64,000 nucleotides of DNA from Parapristionchus giblindavisi. Lineage: Eukaryota; Nematoda; Chromadorea; Rhabditida; Diplogasteridae. The translations under genes and the position numbers were made by a program. Below the pieces are notes generated by a model that saw only the letters and a list, made by a program, of their open reading frames with translations, ran no database searches and was not told where the DNA came from. The DNA lies in the NCBI GenBank assembly GCA_943737045.1, contig CALSFV010000050.1, positions 124,001 to 188,000 on the forward strand, given 5' to 3'. This document shows, piece by piece, positions 35,163 to 46,409 of the stretch (positions are counted from its first letter, which is position 1; every line of letters begins with the position of its first letter).

Positions 35163-35729
35163 GTGAGTCTTTGATCTTTGATCTTTATCATCTTTAAATC
35201 TGTCAGTGGGGTTTGAACATGTTCAACGCCATGAACCGCTCGAATTTGTGTTTCAATACCTTTTCAATAGATATAATGTGTAACCGTTTCGTACTGTACT
35301 TTCGATTTTGAGTGTGGACTACTGTAGATTCTGTAGAATTGTTGTGCCATAAATGGTGGATAGACTCGGCGCATCTATGCTTCAAGTACCCAATCCAAAT
35401 GAAAACCCAATTTGTGATCTCACTGATAATGAGCCGGTGATTTAGATTACGCAGTGAAACTCAAGATGATAAGAATTCATAGTGACTTTACCTCAAATGA
35501 GTTGGTCACGATGACTAACTACCTGTACAGGTGACTAATAATATTAATTTAATAATTTAATAATATTAATAGATGTACAAGTATGGGATGGGGCGCGTTA
35601 AAACGCACTTTACCTAACAGCGGGGGGGGGATAATATAATTTGTGAGAAAAAAAGCTGTACGAACTGTATGCACCACTTAAATGAATTTGTGAAATTGAA
35701 ATTGTGTCACAATTGTGTCGTTCGTTCAG

Positions 35730-36962
35730 TTGCGCCTCTTCACGGAGCTACCACCTCAATAAGCTCGCAAAGGCCCCGAATGGGAAGACAATTTGGAAAG
35801 AATTGATAAGCAACCCTCAAGGCGCCTCGATATCGCACCACACTGACAAATCATTGTCAAAGAAGTAAGCCACGCTTCGCTTAATTTCATTCATGAAGCA
35901 CCGGGCCGTGTTTGTTTTGTGTTTGTTGATAGTCTCCTTATCTTTTCTTACACATATTTGCTCATTTTAAATTGCACTTGCACCAATATTTGCATTTGGT
36001 TGTGCACACGTGTGTGTGTTTACATACTCTGGTATTTCTACTTCAAGTGAAACAAAATTGGACAAAATGCATTACAGTATGTACGCCACTTGCAGTAGAC
36101 TTACAGTTCTACTTCAAGTGAAAATGATAAGTGCACTTCAAAAGTTTTTTAATAGCAGAGAAAAACAATAAACAATTTAATTAAGCTACATTGAATATAT
36201 GCTTTTAAGGTTCTCTCGCTTTTTGAGGAAGAGAATGCACCAAGTCATTGGTGTAGATGCAGAGAAGGTATGTATTTATTGTTAATGATACATCGATTCT
36301 CATGAAACTAGCAAAAAAAATTTTTATAGAAATGACCTTTTATTTTTCATCTTTTAGCGCTTTTTAAAGTTGAACAAGAACAACAATCTCTTGCCAATCA
36401 AATTGTTGATTTCTAAATGAAATGATGCAAAGCAGACACATTTCTGGGGATTTTCCAGATTACTTTTGTTTCGAACTCATGTTCACCCCATGTAATTTCT
36501 CCAAAAATATCGATATGCCCATTAAACGTTAAATAGACCGTTCAGTCAAAATGTGAACTCTCGAAATCATTGGTCCTTGAATTAAATATGAAAATAAATA
36601 TAAATTTAAAAAAAATATGTATAAATTTACCATTCTTTAGGTGCTTTTTCTCTATCAATTCTACGCCACGGAATTCGACGACATCGAACGAGTCAAGTTC
36701 GTTTAAACATTAATTTATATTGATTAATCACTGATCTATCGATCGTTCTCATTGCAGTATCAAGGATCGATTCGCAAACTACGATATCCAGTTCGATGCG
36801 GACGGTCGTGTAAGCAGTTATCGATCAGTTGAAGCTGATGATACGAGTCGATCGAGAAGGACGGAGACAGACGAGGATGAACCAGATGATAGGGACGCTG
36901 TCAGGGATGCTGGCGGTGAGCGTGATTGCGATGATTGTTTTGGTCCCATCTTTGATCTTTGA
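35730..36962 (+). CDS. Gene B, copy 3 (unrecognised protein, 5' end missing)
   Basis: Exons 35730-35864, 36210-36267, 36641-36696 and 36758-36962 repeat gene B copy 2 with the same splice sites and stop. The upstream region was fused by the unit 2 deletion to the end of gene C copy 2, so any gene B promoter located before 18,957 in unit 1 is absent here. Confidence 0.6.
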
Positions 36963-37229
36963 TCTTGATCTTTGATCCTATTTATCTTTTCGGTCACCAT
37001 TTCGAACAGTAGACTAGTGTCTGGAAGTTGATATATTATAAGTGAACCGATGAAAATAGGTTTTAGAGAGAGATAGAGTGAGAGAGATTCGAAGAAATTT
37101 CCCGAAATATCCCCGAATGTTTCAAGGACATCATTTCCCTTCAAATCCCCGCTATATTTATCAATTGCAAAGTCGTGCACTCGAGATCTACATTCGTGTA
37201 TTATAATTTACACAAAATTACTATCAAGG

Positions 37230-37426
37230 ATGAGTCCGCCTCCAGACGTTAAAGCGCTCTGGCCACACTCTCTCGCTTTCTTCGTCTACGAGAGAGCATT
37301 GCAGGCGCTCGAAGGGCTCCAACGGGAGATCGTGGTATCGCAGATCGCTTTGATGGTCAGGGACCATCTCGTCAGGACTCTCGACCTGCACTTCGAATTA
37401 TTCAATCTGCCTCACAGCCTCATGGT
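37230..37426 (+). other. Candidate first or early exon of gene A, copy 3
   Basis: Almost identical to 20,909-21,105 (one amino-acid difference in the ATG frame), although the rest of gene A copy 3 is clearly diverged. Just upstream, 9 bp present in unit 2 are missing. Confidence 0.35.
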
Positions 37427-37759
37427 AAGTCTGGACTATTATTATTATTATTTAATTTAAAGCGGCACCCCAGGCTAATTTGAAACTCCCCGCTCTGTTA
37501 ACTCTCACTTTCTTTATCAACGAGATTATTGCCAAAGTGGAGAGTAAAATTAGATCTTGGGGTGTGCATTTAAAGGCCCTGAGGCTAATTTGAGCTATCA
37601 TGTTCGATCACGTAAACTAAATTCGTGGTGTATTATAACTTTTGTAATTTCATAATAACTTGATAAGATGAGTAAACAACACTAAACTATTTATCTATTT
37701 CTGATGATTTTGAACAGTATATATGCAAAAGAAACGTGCTTTTATCGATTGATTTTCAG

Positions 37760-40700
37760 GCATTCGTTCGACTCGTACCCACGAGAACACGAAGAAGGAG
37801 AATGGCGGAATCGACCGAATGGTACGGTAGCCAGAGATATTGATTTATCGATTTATCGATTGTTTTTCTGCGAGGAGAGAGTGGGTCAAGATAAACCTAG
37901 AGAGCTTAATTTACAGTATATTTATCGAGACACTGTATTTTTTGTTTGTTTTCACGCAAGCATCCATCGAATACAGTGCATGAAATCGTCAATTTTCGAA
38001 AACATTATTATTTACTTTGCTATGCATCACTTATTATTGTTGTTTTGTCACTCGTAAAAATACTTAATTAACAGGCCGTCACTTCGGCGCCTCCTCTCCA
38101 CTCCTCCCCTCTGCGTCGTCCGGCAGCGTCGGCGACCTTCATCGTCTTATCGGATGAAGAAGGTATATGCCTTCGTGATCAGCACCATGTTTATTTGAAA
38201 GCCAGACGAGCATAGGTCGAAACGTATGTTACAAAGTACCAAGCCTGACCGAATTTTGTGCCAAAATTTCACAAAAATCGAAAAAAAAACTGTTCTGATT
38301 TTGAGCCAAAATTGCCAAAAAACGAAAAACCTGACCGGATTTTGAAAACCGATAACCTATCTATTCGACCTATGCAGACGAGCGAGAAAGCGCTACTTTT
38401 GAGAGAGTTTCCGTGCTGTGGCTTTCATGGGGAACATAATAGTGGGTTTTATGTGGTGTTGAAATATTGGAAAAGTAGATGGGAAAGTGAAAAGTAGTGT
38501 TGATTTTGTGATCGTAAAAGTAGTTGGAAAAGTAAATTCGTTGTAAGAACTTGTCAATAATGAAGCTGTGTTACTCTTCCAACTACGTTTACAATCACAA
38601 AATTTTCAAACACTACTTTTCAACACCACTTTTCACTTTTCCGCCTATTTTTCCAAGATTATAACACCACTTAATTCACTATTATGCTCCCTATGAAAGG
38701 CCGAGCGACCGCTCAGCACGGAAACTCTCTCAAAAGTGATGCTCTCCATAGGTCGAATAGCTAGGTTATCGGTTTTCAAAATCCGGTCAGGTTTTTCGAT
38801 TTTTGTGACATTTTGGCTCAAAATCCGGTCAGGCTTGGTACTTTGTAACATACTTTTCGACCTATGATGCTCTCTCGCTCTCGTCTGGCTTTCAAATAAA
38901 GGTGGCTTGCACCAGAGCACTGTGAAAACGCACTAACAATTCGCATTTAAGAGGAAGTCAAGGAGAGGAAGTCTTCCAAGAGAAAAGAAGAGAATACAAA
39001 AGGAGGTCAAGGTAAGTAATTATCAAAATTTAATGTGATCAATAGAACATTTATCTAACAATAACTGAATAATAATAAACTTTTTGTTTGTTAGGAATGA
39101 AACAAGAAAGGAAGAATGAAGAAGAGGAAAAGAAGAATGAAGAAGAGGAAGGAAGAAGAGGAAGGAGGAAGAGGATGGGGGAAGAGAGGAAGGAAGGACA
39201 AGAAGAAGCGAACGCAGTGACTGCTACGGTACGGTAGCGCGAACAATTGATTTATCGATTTATTGTTTTTTGCAGAATGAAGGTCCAAAGAAGAAAATGA
39301 AGAAGGATGAGGAGGAAGCAGCGAAGATGACACTTCTTCAGAAGAGGGACCAGATATTAAGAGAAGAAATGGACGCGATTATGAAGGTGACGTCGGATAA
39401 GGTAGAGTTCTATCATTAGAGGGGTAGAGTTCAAAGATCAAACTATCTTTAGACGGGTAGAGTTCAAAGATCAATCTATTATTAGACGAGTAGAGTTCAA
39501 AGATCAAACTATCATTAGTCGAGTAGAGTTCAAAGATCAATCTATTATTAGACGGGTAGAGTTGAAAGATCAAACTATCTTTAGACGGGTAGAGTTGAAA
39601 GATCAAACTATCATTAGAGGGGTAGAGTTCAAAGATCAAACTATCTTTAGACGGGTAGAGTTGAAAGATCAAACTATCTTTAGATGAGTAGAGTTCAAAG
39701 ATCAATCTATTATTAGACGGGTAGAGTTCAAAGATCAAACTATCTTTAGACGGGTAGAGCTCGAAGATCAATCTATTATTAGACGAGTAGAGTTCAAAGA
39801 TCAAACTATCTTTAGACGAGTAGAGTTCAAAGATCAATCTATTATTAGACGAGTAGAGTTCAAAGATCAAACTATCTTTAGACGGGTAGAGCTCGAAGAT
39901 CAATCTATTATTAGACGAGTAGAGTTCAAAGATCAAACTATCATTAGACGAGTAGAGTTCAAAGATCAATCTATTATTAGACGAGTAGAGTTCAAAGATC
40001 AAACTATCATTAGACGAGTAGAGTTCAAAGATCAATCTATTATTAGACGAGTAGAGTTCAAAGATCAATCTATTATTAGACGAGTAGAGTTCAAAGATCA
40101 ATCTATTATTAGACGAGTAGAGTTCAAAGATCAATCTATTATTAGACGAGTAGAGTTCAAAGATCAAACTATCTTTAGACGGGTAGAGTTGAAAGATCAA
40201 ACTATCATTAGAGGGGTAGAGTTCAAAGATCAAACTATCTTTAGACGGGTAGAGTTGAAAGATCAAACTATCTTTAGATGAGTAGAGTTCAAAGATCAAT
40301 CTATTATTAGACGGGTAGAGTTCAAAGATCAAACTATCTTTAGACGGGTAGAGCTCGAAGATCAATCTATTATTAGACGAGTAGAGTTCAAAGATCAATC
40401 TATTATTAGACGAGTAGAGTTCAAAGATCAAACTATCTTTAGACGAGTAGAGTTCAAAGATCAATCTATTATTAGACGAGTAGAGTTCAAAGATCAAACT
40501 ATCTTTAGACGGGTAGAGCTCGAAGATCAATCTATTATTAGACGGGTAGAGTTCAAAGATCAAACTATCATTAGACGAGTAGAGTTCAAAGATCAATCTA
40601 TTATTAGACGAGTAGAGTTCAAAGATCAAACTATCATTAGACGAGTAGAGTTCAAAGATCAATCTATTATTAGACGAGTAGAGTTCAAAGATCAATCTAT

Positions 40701-41876
40701 TATTAGACGAGTAGAGTTCAAAGATCAATCTATTATTAGACGAGTAGAGTTCAAAGATCAATCTATTATTAGACGAGTAGAGTTCAAAGATCAAACTATC
40801 ATTAGACGAGTAGAGTTCAAAGATCAATCTATTATTAGACGAGTAGAGTTCAAAGATCAAACTATCATTAGACGAGTAGAGTTCAAAGATCAAACTATCA
40901 TTAGACGAGTAGAGTTCAAAGATCAATCTATTATTAGACGAGTAGAGTTCAAAGATCAATCTATTATTAGACGAGTAGAGTTCAAAGATCAATCTATTAT
41001 TAGACGAGTAGAGTTCAAAGATCAAACTATCATTAGACGAGTAGAGTTCAAAGATCAATCTATTATTAGACGAGTAGAGTTCAAAGATCAAACTATCATT
41101 AGACGAGTAGAGTTCAAATATCAATCTATTATTAGACGAGTAGAGTTCAAAGATCAATCTATTATTAGACGAGTAGAGTTCAAATATCAATCTATTATTA
41201 GACGAGTAGAGTTCAAAGATCAATCTATTATTAGACGAGTAGAGTTCAAAGATCAATCTATTATTAGACGAGTAGAGTTCAAAGATCAATCTATTATTAG
41301 ACGAGTAGAGTTCAAATATCAATCTATTATTAGACGAGTAGAGTTCAAAGATCAATCTATTATTAGACGAGTAGAGTTCAAAGATCAAACTATGATTAGA
41401 CGGGTAAAGTTCAAATATCAAACTATCATTACTCAGGTAGACTACTTTTCTGAATACTTTTCTGATACTTTTCTGATTTTCAGACTACTGTATCTCAATG
41501 GATGGATCTGTTCAAGAATTCGCTTAAGAAAGGATCAAAGCAGGATATCGACGCTAAGATGTCTCGCTCAAGCATCTCCTCCATGATACGTGAAATGGGA
41601 GAGGTAAGAGATCTTGCCATATTAAAAATAATAATAATAATATAATAATAAATAATATGCATATAATAATAAATAATATTTAAATTAATTATTCTGTTCA
41701 GTCGGAGGCGATCGCGTCATCCCATCGCCGTGCCCTATCTCGAATGGTGGTAGTCAATAGAATCGTATCTGTCGTAAGTGAACAAGATCGAACCACAAAA
41801 ATCATAGGTCAAACTACAATTTCAGTTTGGCCACGCCGACGCTTTCGATGAAGATCAGAAGGTCGATGAATATTGA
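37760..41876 (+). CDS. Gene A, copy 3: diverged paralogue
   Basis: Exons 37760-37821, 38075-38162, 38952-39011, 39095-39228, 39276-39401, 41484-41603, 41702-41773 and 41826-41876 have the same number and phase as copies 1 and 2. About 236 residues are visible. FIVLSDEE is conserved, the Lys/Glu region is longer, and the C-terminus differs (ends DEDQKVDEY). Many codon differences from copy 1 are synonymous, which supports the frame and suggests the gene is or was under purifying selection. The two TTAA MITEs nearest the exons of copies 1 and 2 are missing, and the satellite intron has its own unit variants. Confidence 0.7.
38190..38900. mobile_element. Foldback element in gene A intron, copy 3 (long form)
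   Basis: This is the fullest version of the element at 1628-2172. Both arms contain the segment with GACCTATG, GACCGGATTTTG-like and TACTTTGTAACATA blocks, in inverted orientation. A small remnant of the same segment is at about 42,556-42,625. Confidence 0.75.
39402..41440. repeat. 33-bp intron minisatellite, gene A copy 3 (about 62 units)
   Basis: Again begins at the donor (AAG|GTAGAG). Units include the private variants ACTATCTTTAGACGG and GTTGAAAGATC. A block of about 730 bp starting near 39,420 recurs from about 40,160, so amplification in larger blocks occurred here too. The whole array is one uninterrupted minus-strand frame of 680 codons, which is a by-product of the 33-bp period. Confidence 0.95.
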
Positions 41877-42637
41877 TTAGTCCACCCATATCGTACCGTA
41901 ACCAGCAACAATGTATACCCAAATCGTCGTGAGATGGAGAAGCATTGATTTATTGACTGGCTGGACCATTCCATGTCCCCTGATATTGATTTTTATGTGA
42001 CTAATACAGTACAATGTAATGCTTATCAGTATCACTTATGTTTTAACTGTTATCGATTTTTGTAACGTTTTTTTCTAAATTGTTTATCGATTTTTACCAG
42101 TACTTGTAACATATCTTGTTCTATGACCGATAATACTAATCATTGTAAGTTTGATGCACAAGTTTTGTCCTGTTGAACCTGTGTCTCTGCTAACGACCAA
42201 CAAATATTCTACGACCCTCCATATTTTCCAAGTTTTACCATATGTTCGGAAGCTTTTCATTTCTGTAGTAATTAGAGAGACCCTTTTGAGATGGTTTTCC
42301 CGAAGTAACTTGTATCTGTGTAATTTTTAAATGTAAAGTTTGCTATGGAAGAATATGCTAATTTAATCCAAAATTATAACAACTATTCCTTGTAAAATGA
42401 TAAAGTGATCGATCTATTGGTTGATTGATTGATTTATCTACATTAATCACAAATTTGCATTATCATGAAGTCAAAAAGTCGAAGGTGAGAGATGTGTCCA
42501 ACCGAGCAACATAGATTCAGTCACTGATTATGAGTTGTAAGTAAGTTTGAGTCATTTGCCAAAAATCGAAAAGCCGGATTTTAACCGGATTTTTGAAAAC
42601 CGATAACAGGCTATTCGGCCTGTGCTAGCCAGTAGCA
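41877..42637. other. Gene A copy 3 3' flank
   Basis: No gene was seen. The part at 42,265-42,440 resembles the flank modules at 5,298-5,680. A foldback-family remnant (about 42,556-42,625) precedes gene E. Confidence 0.55.
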
Positions 42638-43916
42638 ATGACAGTGCATTTTATACGGACAATAACGATGATGACTGCTCTAAATGATGATTTTGAGAGT
42701 TTGAATGAAAATATTGATGACTTACGACTGAATATCTCACAGTTTTCCTCAAAAAGTGTTGAGAGTGAACGCCTGGTAAATCTATGTTTCGTTTATTCGT
42801 CTTTACTTCTCCCGAAGATTCCCGTAACAAAAAAATGTGTGTTGTCTATTAAAAAACCTAATCTAGTTTGCGTGATGATCTAGGTATATATATCGTATTT
42901 GGTTAGTACATTAGAAAGATACAGTAGAGACGAACAGAAGATATACGAGAGAAAACGACACAAGTGGGAGATTATACGCGACAATCTTCTAATTTTCTAT
43001 ACTTTTTTTAAAAAGTATCGGTTACATTTCCTTGGCCATTATTCCAAATATTTTGAATTTTCCAATACACTGGCCTATGTTGGTTTCAAAATCTAGGATT
43101 CGTATGTAATCAGAAGTACCCTTCTAATCATAGACACTTCTCTCCATCAATACGGTCACAATACATTTTCATACCCTCGCAATGCGAGGATTGACCCCAC
43201 TATATAAGGCCCAGTTTAGGCCACTTCATGCGGGGGGGGGGGGGGGGGGTTAAGCGAAAATAGCGAATTTTGTGAATCAACCCACCCTATTTCAAGAATT
43301 GACCAACTATATACAAATAAACAGCCAGGGTACCGAAAATGTATGATCACTCTTTTACTTTTTTCAATGAATTTCGAATTGGCTTATTTTTCTTCAACGT
43401 TTGATGAAACACGCCTGAGTGAAGCACAAATGTCTTTATCATAAAAATAAAAGTTGTAAAATTGAAAAATTTGGAAAAATCTCCTGCAATTTACAAGTCT
43501 GTTCATTGATATGCATTTTAATAAAAATAATTCCTATTCTTCCCTCCTTTCAATCCGATAACGTCTCTGCTGAAGGCGATCCGTTCCTCACTCGATTCCT
43601 GCGCGAGTTTCACCTGGCCATGGTATGTGTAGTTTGATCTATGATCTTTGTAGTTTGATCTTTGATCTCTGTAGTCTGATCTTTGATCTCATCAGGAGTG
43701 CACTCGTCCGATTCGTCCCCAAATGCTCGTCGACCTTCCGCTCACTCATCTGCCAGAGGCACTCGTCTACCGGGGCCCTCTGGCCTTTACCCAAGAAGAT
43801 GTACGATATAGTTTGATCTTTGGACTTTGATCTTTGATCTTTATACTTTGATCTTTGATCTCTAGACTTGGTCATTAATTCCATTGCAGATCGAAGCCGA
43901 AAGGACTGCTCAATAG
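42638..43916 (+). CDS. Gene E, 3' exons plus a possible first exon (unrecognised)
   Basis: The two last exons are clear: 43696-43800 (acceptor ATCAG, donor GTACGA, 35 codons) and 43890-43916 (IEAERTAQ then TAG). The exon before them ends at 43,622 (donor GTATGT) and contains EGDPFLTRFLREFHLAM; its start is uncertain. An ATG at 42,638 opens a 48-codon stretch with an amphipathic, Leu/Asn-rich run up to a donor at 42,782, but the link between it and the later exons is interrupted by a MITE and is unproven. Introns are full of TTTGATC heptamers. No family was recognised. Confidence 0.42.
43161..43347. mobile_element. MITE family 'ATCATACATT', second copy
   Basis: Diverged relative of 13,827-14,023 with the same terminal TACCCTCGC and GGTACCGAAAATGTATGAT and the CACTATATAA blocks. 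A run of about 18 G at 43,231-43,249 replaces part of the centre. Confidence 0.7.
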
Positions 43917-44028
43917 GATGACCAAGGTGTTTATTTGAATATTCAATCCCTTATTGTTAGCTCGTCACTTAATCATAATATTTATGCGTTTTCGAGAAAA
44001 TATGGTACAGAAAAGAACGAATAATAAT

Positions 44029-44360
44029 GAAGTGGTCGAAATGTGCAAATGTGAATATTTTTGGAATCTACATGTCAGTGGCTATTCAAAAAGCATAAAA
44101 TCGACTGTCAAAGTACACTTTTAAATTTCGTTGATTGAGTTGATTGAGTTGAGAAGAGTTTTAATTGTAATTCGAGTTTACTGTACTAACATAATAAAAA
44201 TATATGATATTATCATAGTCTGATCCGAATTTATGGTATGCATAACATGACAACTCAACGAAATTTAAAAGTGTACTTTAACAGTCGATTTTATGCTTGT
44301 TGAATAGCTATTGGTGTGTAGATTCCAAAAATATTCAGATGTGCACATTTTGACCACTTT
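44029..44360. mobile_element. Foldback element, 332 bp
   Basis: Arms of about 105 bp (from AAGTGGTCGAAATGTGCAAATG, and its complement ending TTTTGACCACTT) are inverted copies around an AT-rich centre. It has no coding capacity. Confidence 0.78.
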
Positions 44361-44529
44361 GGCCAGAGAAAACCCAAGTTAATCGAAAAAAGAATTGCTT
44401 TTTTCTGCTCACCAGTGTTTTTCTGATCTCATTGCAAGTACTTGACGAGAGAGAGGTCGTAAATGACCTCTCTCGCGAGTACTCGCACAAGACTGCCAGG
44501 GGAACTGGTGAGTGAAGAGTCATTCTCGC

Positions 44530-44600
44530 CACCCTACTGGCCATGGTATGTGTAGTTTGATCTTTGATCTTTGTAGTTTGATCTTTGATCTCTGTAGAAA
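44530..44600. repeat. Partial duplicate of a gene E exon/intron junction
   Basis: CTGGCCATGGTATGTGTAGTTTGATC at 44,541 repeats the junction at 43,614-43,640, including the donor and the TTTGATC heptamers. It looks like a small dispersed duplication. Confidence 0.55.
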
Positions 44601-44918
44601 AAATATGGGAAATTTCTAGGAACCACTGGAGGTCTGTGAATATCTACCCGACCGGTCTTCATGTGGCTGTGGGCACCCGAATGTTAAGACGAGAGACCCC
44701 ACATGTTGAGACTACGGGTACCCGCGAAATATAGTGAAATTTCAAATAAAATTCTAATTTTACAGCGAAGTTTAGCTAAGTGATTTTCATTTCTGAGTGA
44801 ATTTTGGCTATATCGGGTGGGTATTGCCGCTAGCTACAATGCCGCCCACGTATGTCCATCCCATGCGATATCCAGGGACCATCATCTCTGTGCGGCACCC
44901 AGGCAATCTATTGTCCAG

Positions 44919-45060
44919 TGGCCGTATGCAAGAACCGTTTTCCGGGAAAATCTGACGTCATTAGCGTAGGCGGAGGCGTTTTCCAAAAATCCTCCGACTA
45001 CGCTAATGACGTCACATTTTCCCGGAAAACGGTTTTCCCGTTGTTCTTGCATACGGCCAC
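44919..45060. mobile_element. Near-palindromic foldback, 142 bp
   Basis: GTGGCCGTATGCAAGAAC and GTTCTTGCATACGGCCAC are exact inverted ends. The arms continue through CCGTTTTCCGGGAAAA and TGACGTCATTAGCGTAG with a loop near 44,985-44,990. The left arm lacks a few bases found in the right. Confidence 0.82.
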
Positions 45061-45154
45061 AGGTGATAAAGATGCTTTCAATTCTGTCAGTTAATAGTGT
45101 CTGCGAGTATACAGTCAATTCGTGTGACATCCTAATGAATGCTCCCCCACTTAC

Positions 45155-45262
45155 CGAGAGCACCAGTCCCAGCTTGTATTCTTCAGCCAGAATGAAGAGT
45201 TCCGCCATGGGCTTACGGATGGTCGACAAATTGCACAAGGAGAGCTCGCAGTGGTGGGTCAA
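45155..45262 (-). CDS. Minus-strand internal exon, possibly of a BTB/POZ-type protein
   Basis: On the minus strand a TTTTCAG acceptor ends at 45,263 and a GTAAGT donor follows 45,155. The exon is 108 nt, phase 0-0, with 36 open codons including AELFILAEEYKLGLVLS. That string resembles the 'LL.LA.KY.L..VL' helix near the end of BTB domains; this is an inference from one short motif. Neighbouring exons were not identified and a foldback lies just downstream on this strand. The gene may be a relic. Confidence 0.4.
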
Positions 45263-45297
45263 CTGAAAATGAGACCTCTAAACTTCATTCATTTAAC

Positions 45298-45468
<171 letters not shown>

Positions 45469-45604
45469 TGGTATACCTTTTCCGCAAAAAATGATGCAAA
45501 ATCACACCGATTTTTTAATTCGCGCGCTCACTTTTTCAGGATCTGGGATTCAGGGCAAAGCGGGAATTTAAAAATGAAAAATATTAAAGAAAATCAATAA
45601 TCCG

Positions 45605-45853
45605 TTGGTGAATGAACCGACAGAGTACCGGGCGTATTGTTTTGGATGCGTTCTCGGACTCTATCCTCACTGCAACTTGCAAGATAGGAGACAGCACAAA
45701 AACTGCGCCACGTGCGCTTGCACAGCCGTCATGGATCGAGATGGAAGGTGGCAATGCGAAGCTCTGAACGCATATGAGCAAATATATAGATGGAAGCATC
45801 CACAGGAAAGTTGCAGTCAGTCTTTATCACATTCGTTCGAGATAGCTTCCTAG
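45605..45853 (+). CDS. Cysteine-rich open frame (uncertain gene)
   Basis: An 82-codon frame begins at an ATG and has cysteines spaced as CFGC, HC, CATCAC, WQC and SC, suggesting a small disulphide-rich or metal-binding domain. No signal peptide is visible and no splice context is convincing. The minus strand is also open here. It is listed only because of the cysteine pattern. Confidence 0.25.
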   Translation: MVNEPTEYRAYCFGCVLGLYPHCNLQDRRQHKNCATCACTAVMDRDGRWQCEALNAYEQIYRWKHPQESCSQSLSHSFEIAS

Positions 45854-46154
45854 GCTCAGGCTCCGTTCAGAAGTGGAGCAAACTCTCCTCGTTTTACACA
45901 CACTGTCGCAGATTTTCGTTCCGTTTCGTTTCTTTGCCTTTCGAGAGTTTAAAAGCCACTGTAGCTCTTTTAATACTGCTTGAAGCTAAGGTGTAACTTG
46001 CCTGTCCGCCGCTAGGTCTCGCCTGCGCAATCTATCATTTTTATCACCGTTTGATCTTTGATACACACCTGCTTCGACTTACTAGCTGCAATTCCCCTCC
46101 TCAAGTTATATCCCTCATCCTTTTCACCCCACATGTTGTCGTTGACTTGTTCAT

Positions 46155-46409
46155 TTAAGTGTTGCCACACAATTTTGATGTATAATACATTCAATCAAAT
46201 TAACTACGCAGCTCTGATCACCCGCTCTGACTTCCTAGAACAGCGAGAGTGGATAGAAGAGTGCCTAGAAAGAGGTGAGTTATATCTTTTTTTCTTTTCT
46301 TTTTGAAACTTTTGAGCAGAGCATTATTAGCATTCAATCTTTATCAGGTCCACTCTTCGATCTCTCTTGTGGACGTCTTCGGTATAAGCTACTTTACGTG
46401 ACAAGAATG
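46155..46409 (+). CDS. Two candidate exons of an unrecognised gene
   Basis: A frame ending in RSDFLEQREWIEECLER reaches a donor (GTGAGT) after 46,274. An acceptor (TATCAG) at 46,347 opens a second piece, 46,348-46,409, in matching phase and ending at a GT. The first boundary is uncertain. It lies 1.8 kb upstream of the mucin exons on the same strand, but no link could be shown. Confidence 0.3.

Larger units (their letters stand above)
20355..36684. repeat. Tandem segmental duplication, unit 2
   Basis: This unit is a near-identical copy of unit 1. The offset to unit 1 changes only at satellites and indels: about +20,359 before the gene A satellite, +21,478 after it, +21,229 over the mobile block, +21,599 after the gene C minisatellite and +16,332 after the large deletion. 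Long stretches such as the 28.0-33.9 kb block differ from unit 1 by only scattered single bases, which indicates a recent duplication or ongoing homogenisation. Confidence 0.93.
36685..42450. repeat. Tandem segmental duplication, unit 3 (partial, older 3' part)
   Basis: From 36,685 to roughly 37,600 this copy is nearly identical to unit 2, including the variable part of the candidate gene A exon. From about 37,600 onward it becomes clearly diverged, with amino-acid changes in every gene A exon, a different 3' end and missing MITEs. The 3' flank (42,250-42,450) still resembles the flank at 5,298-5,680. The abrupt change in identity suggests that the recent duplication breakpoint or a conversion tract ends inside gene A. 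Confidence 0.85.

Noticed and set aside
39379..41421. 680-codon minus-strand open frame (IFELYSSNNRL repeats), with similar frames at 2,720-4,138 and 23,079-25,616
   Set aside because: The frame is the 33-bp intron satellite read backwards; a period divisible by three keeps it open. It lies inside the intron of a well-supported plus-strand gene, has no splice or start context of its own, and changes at random between copies.
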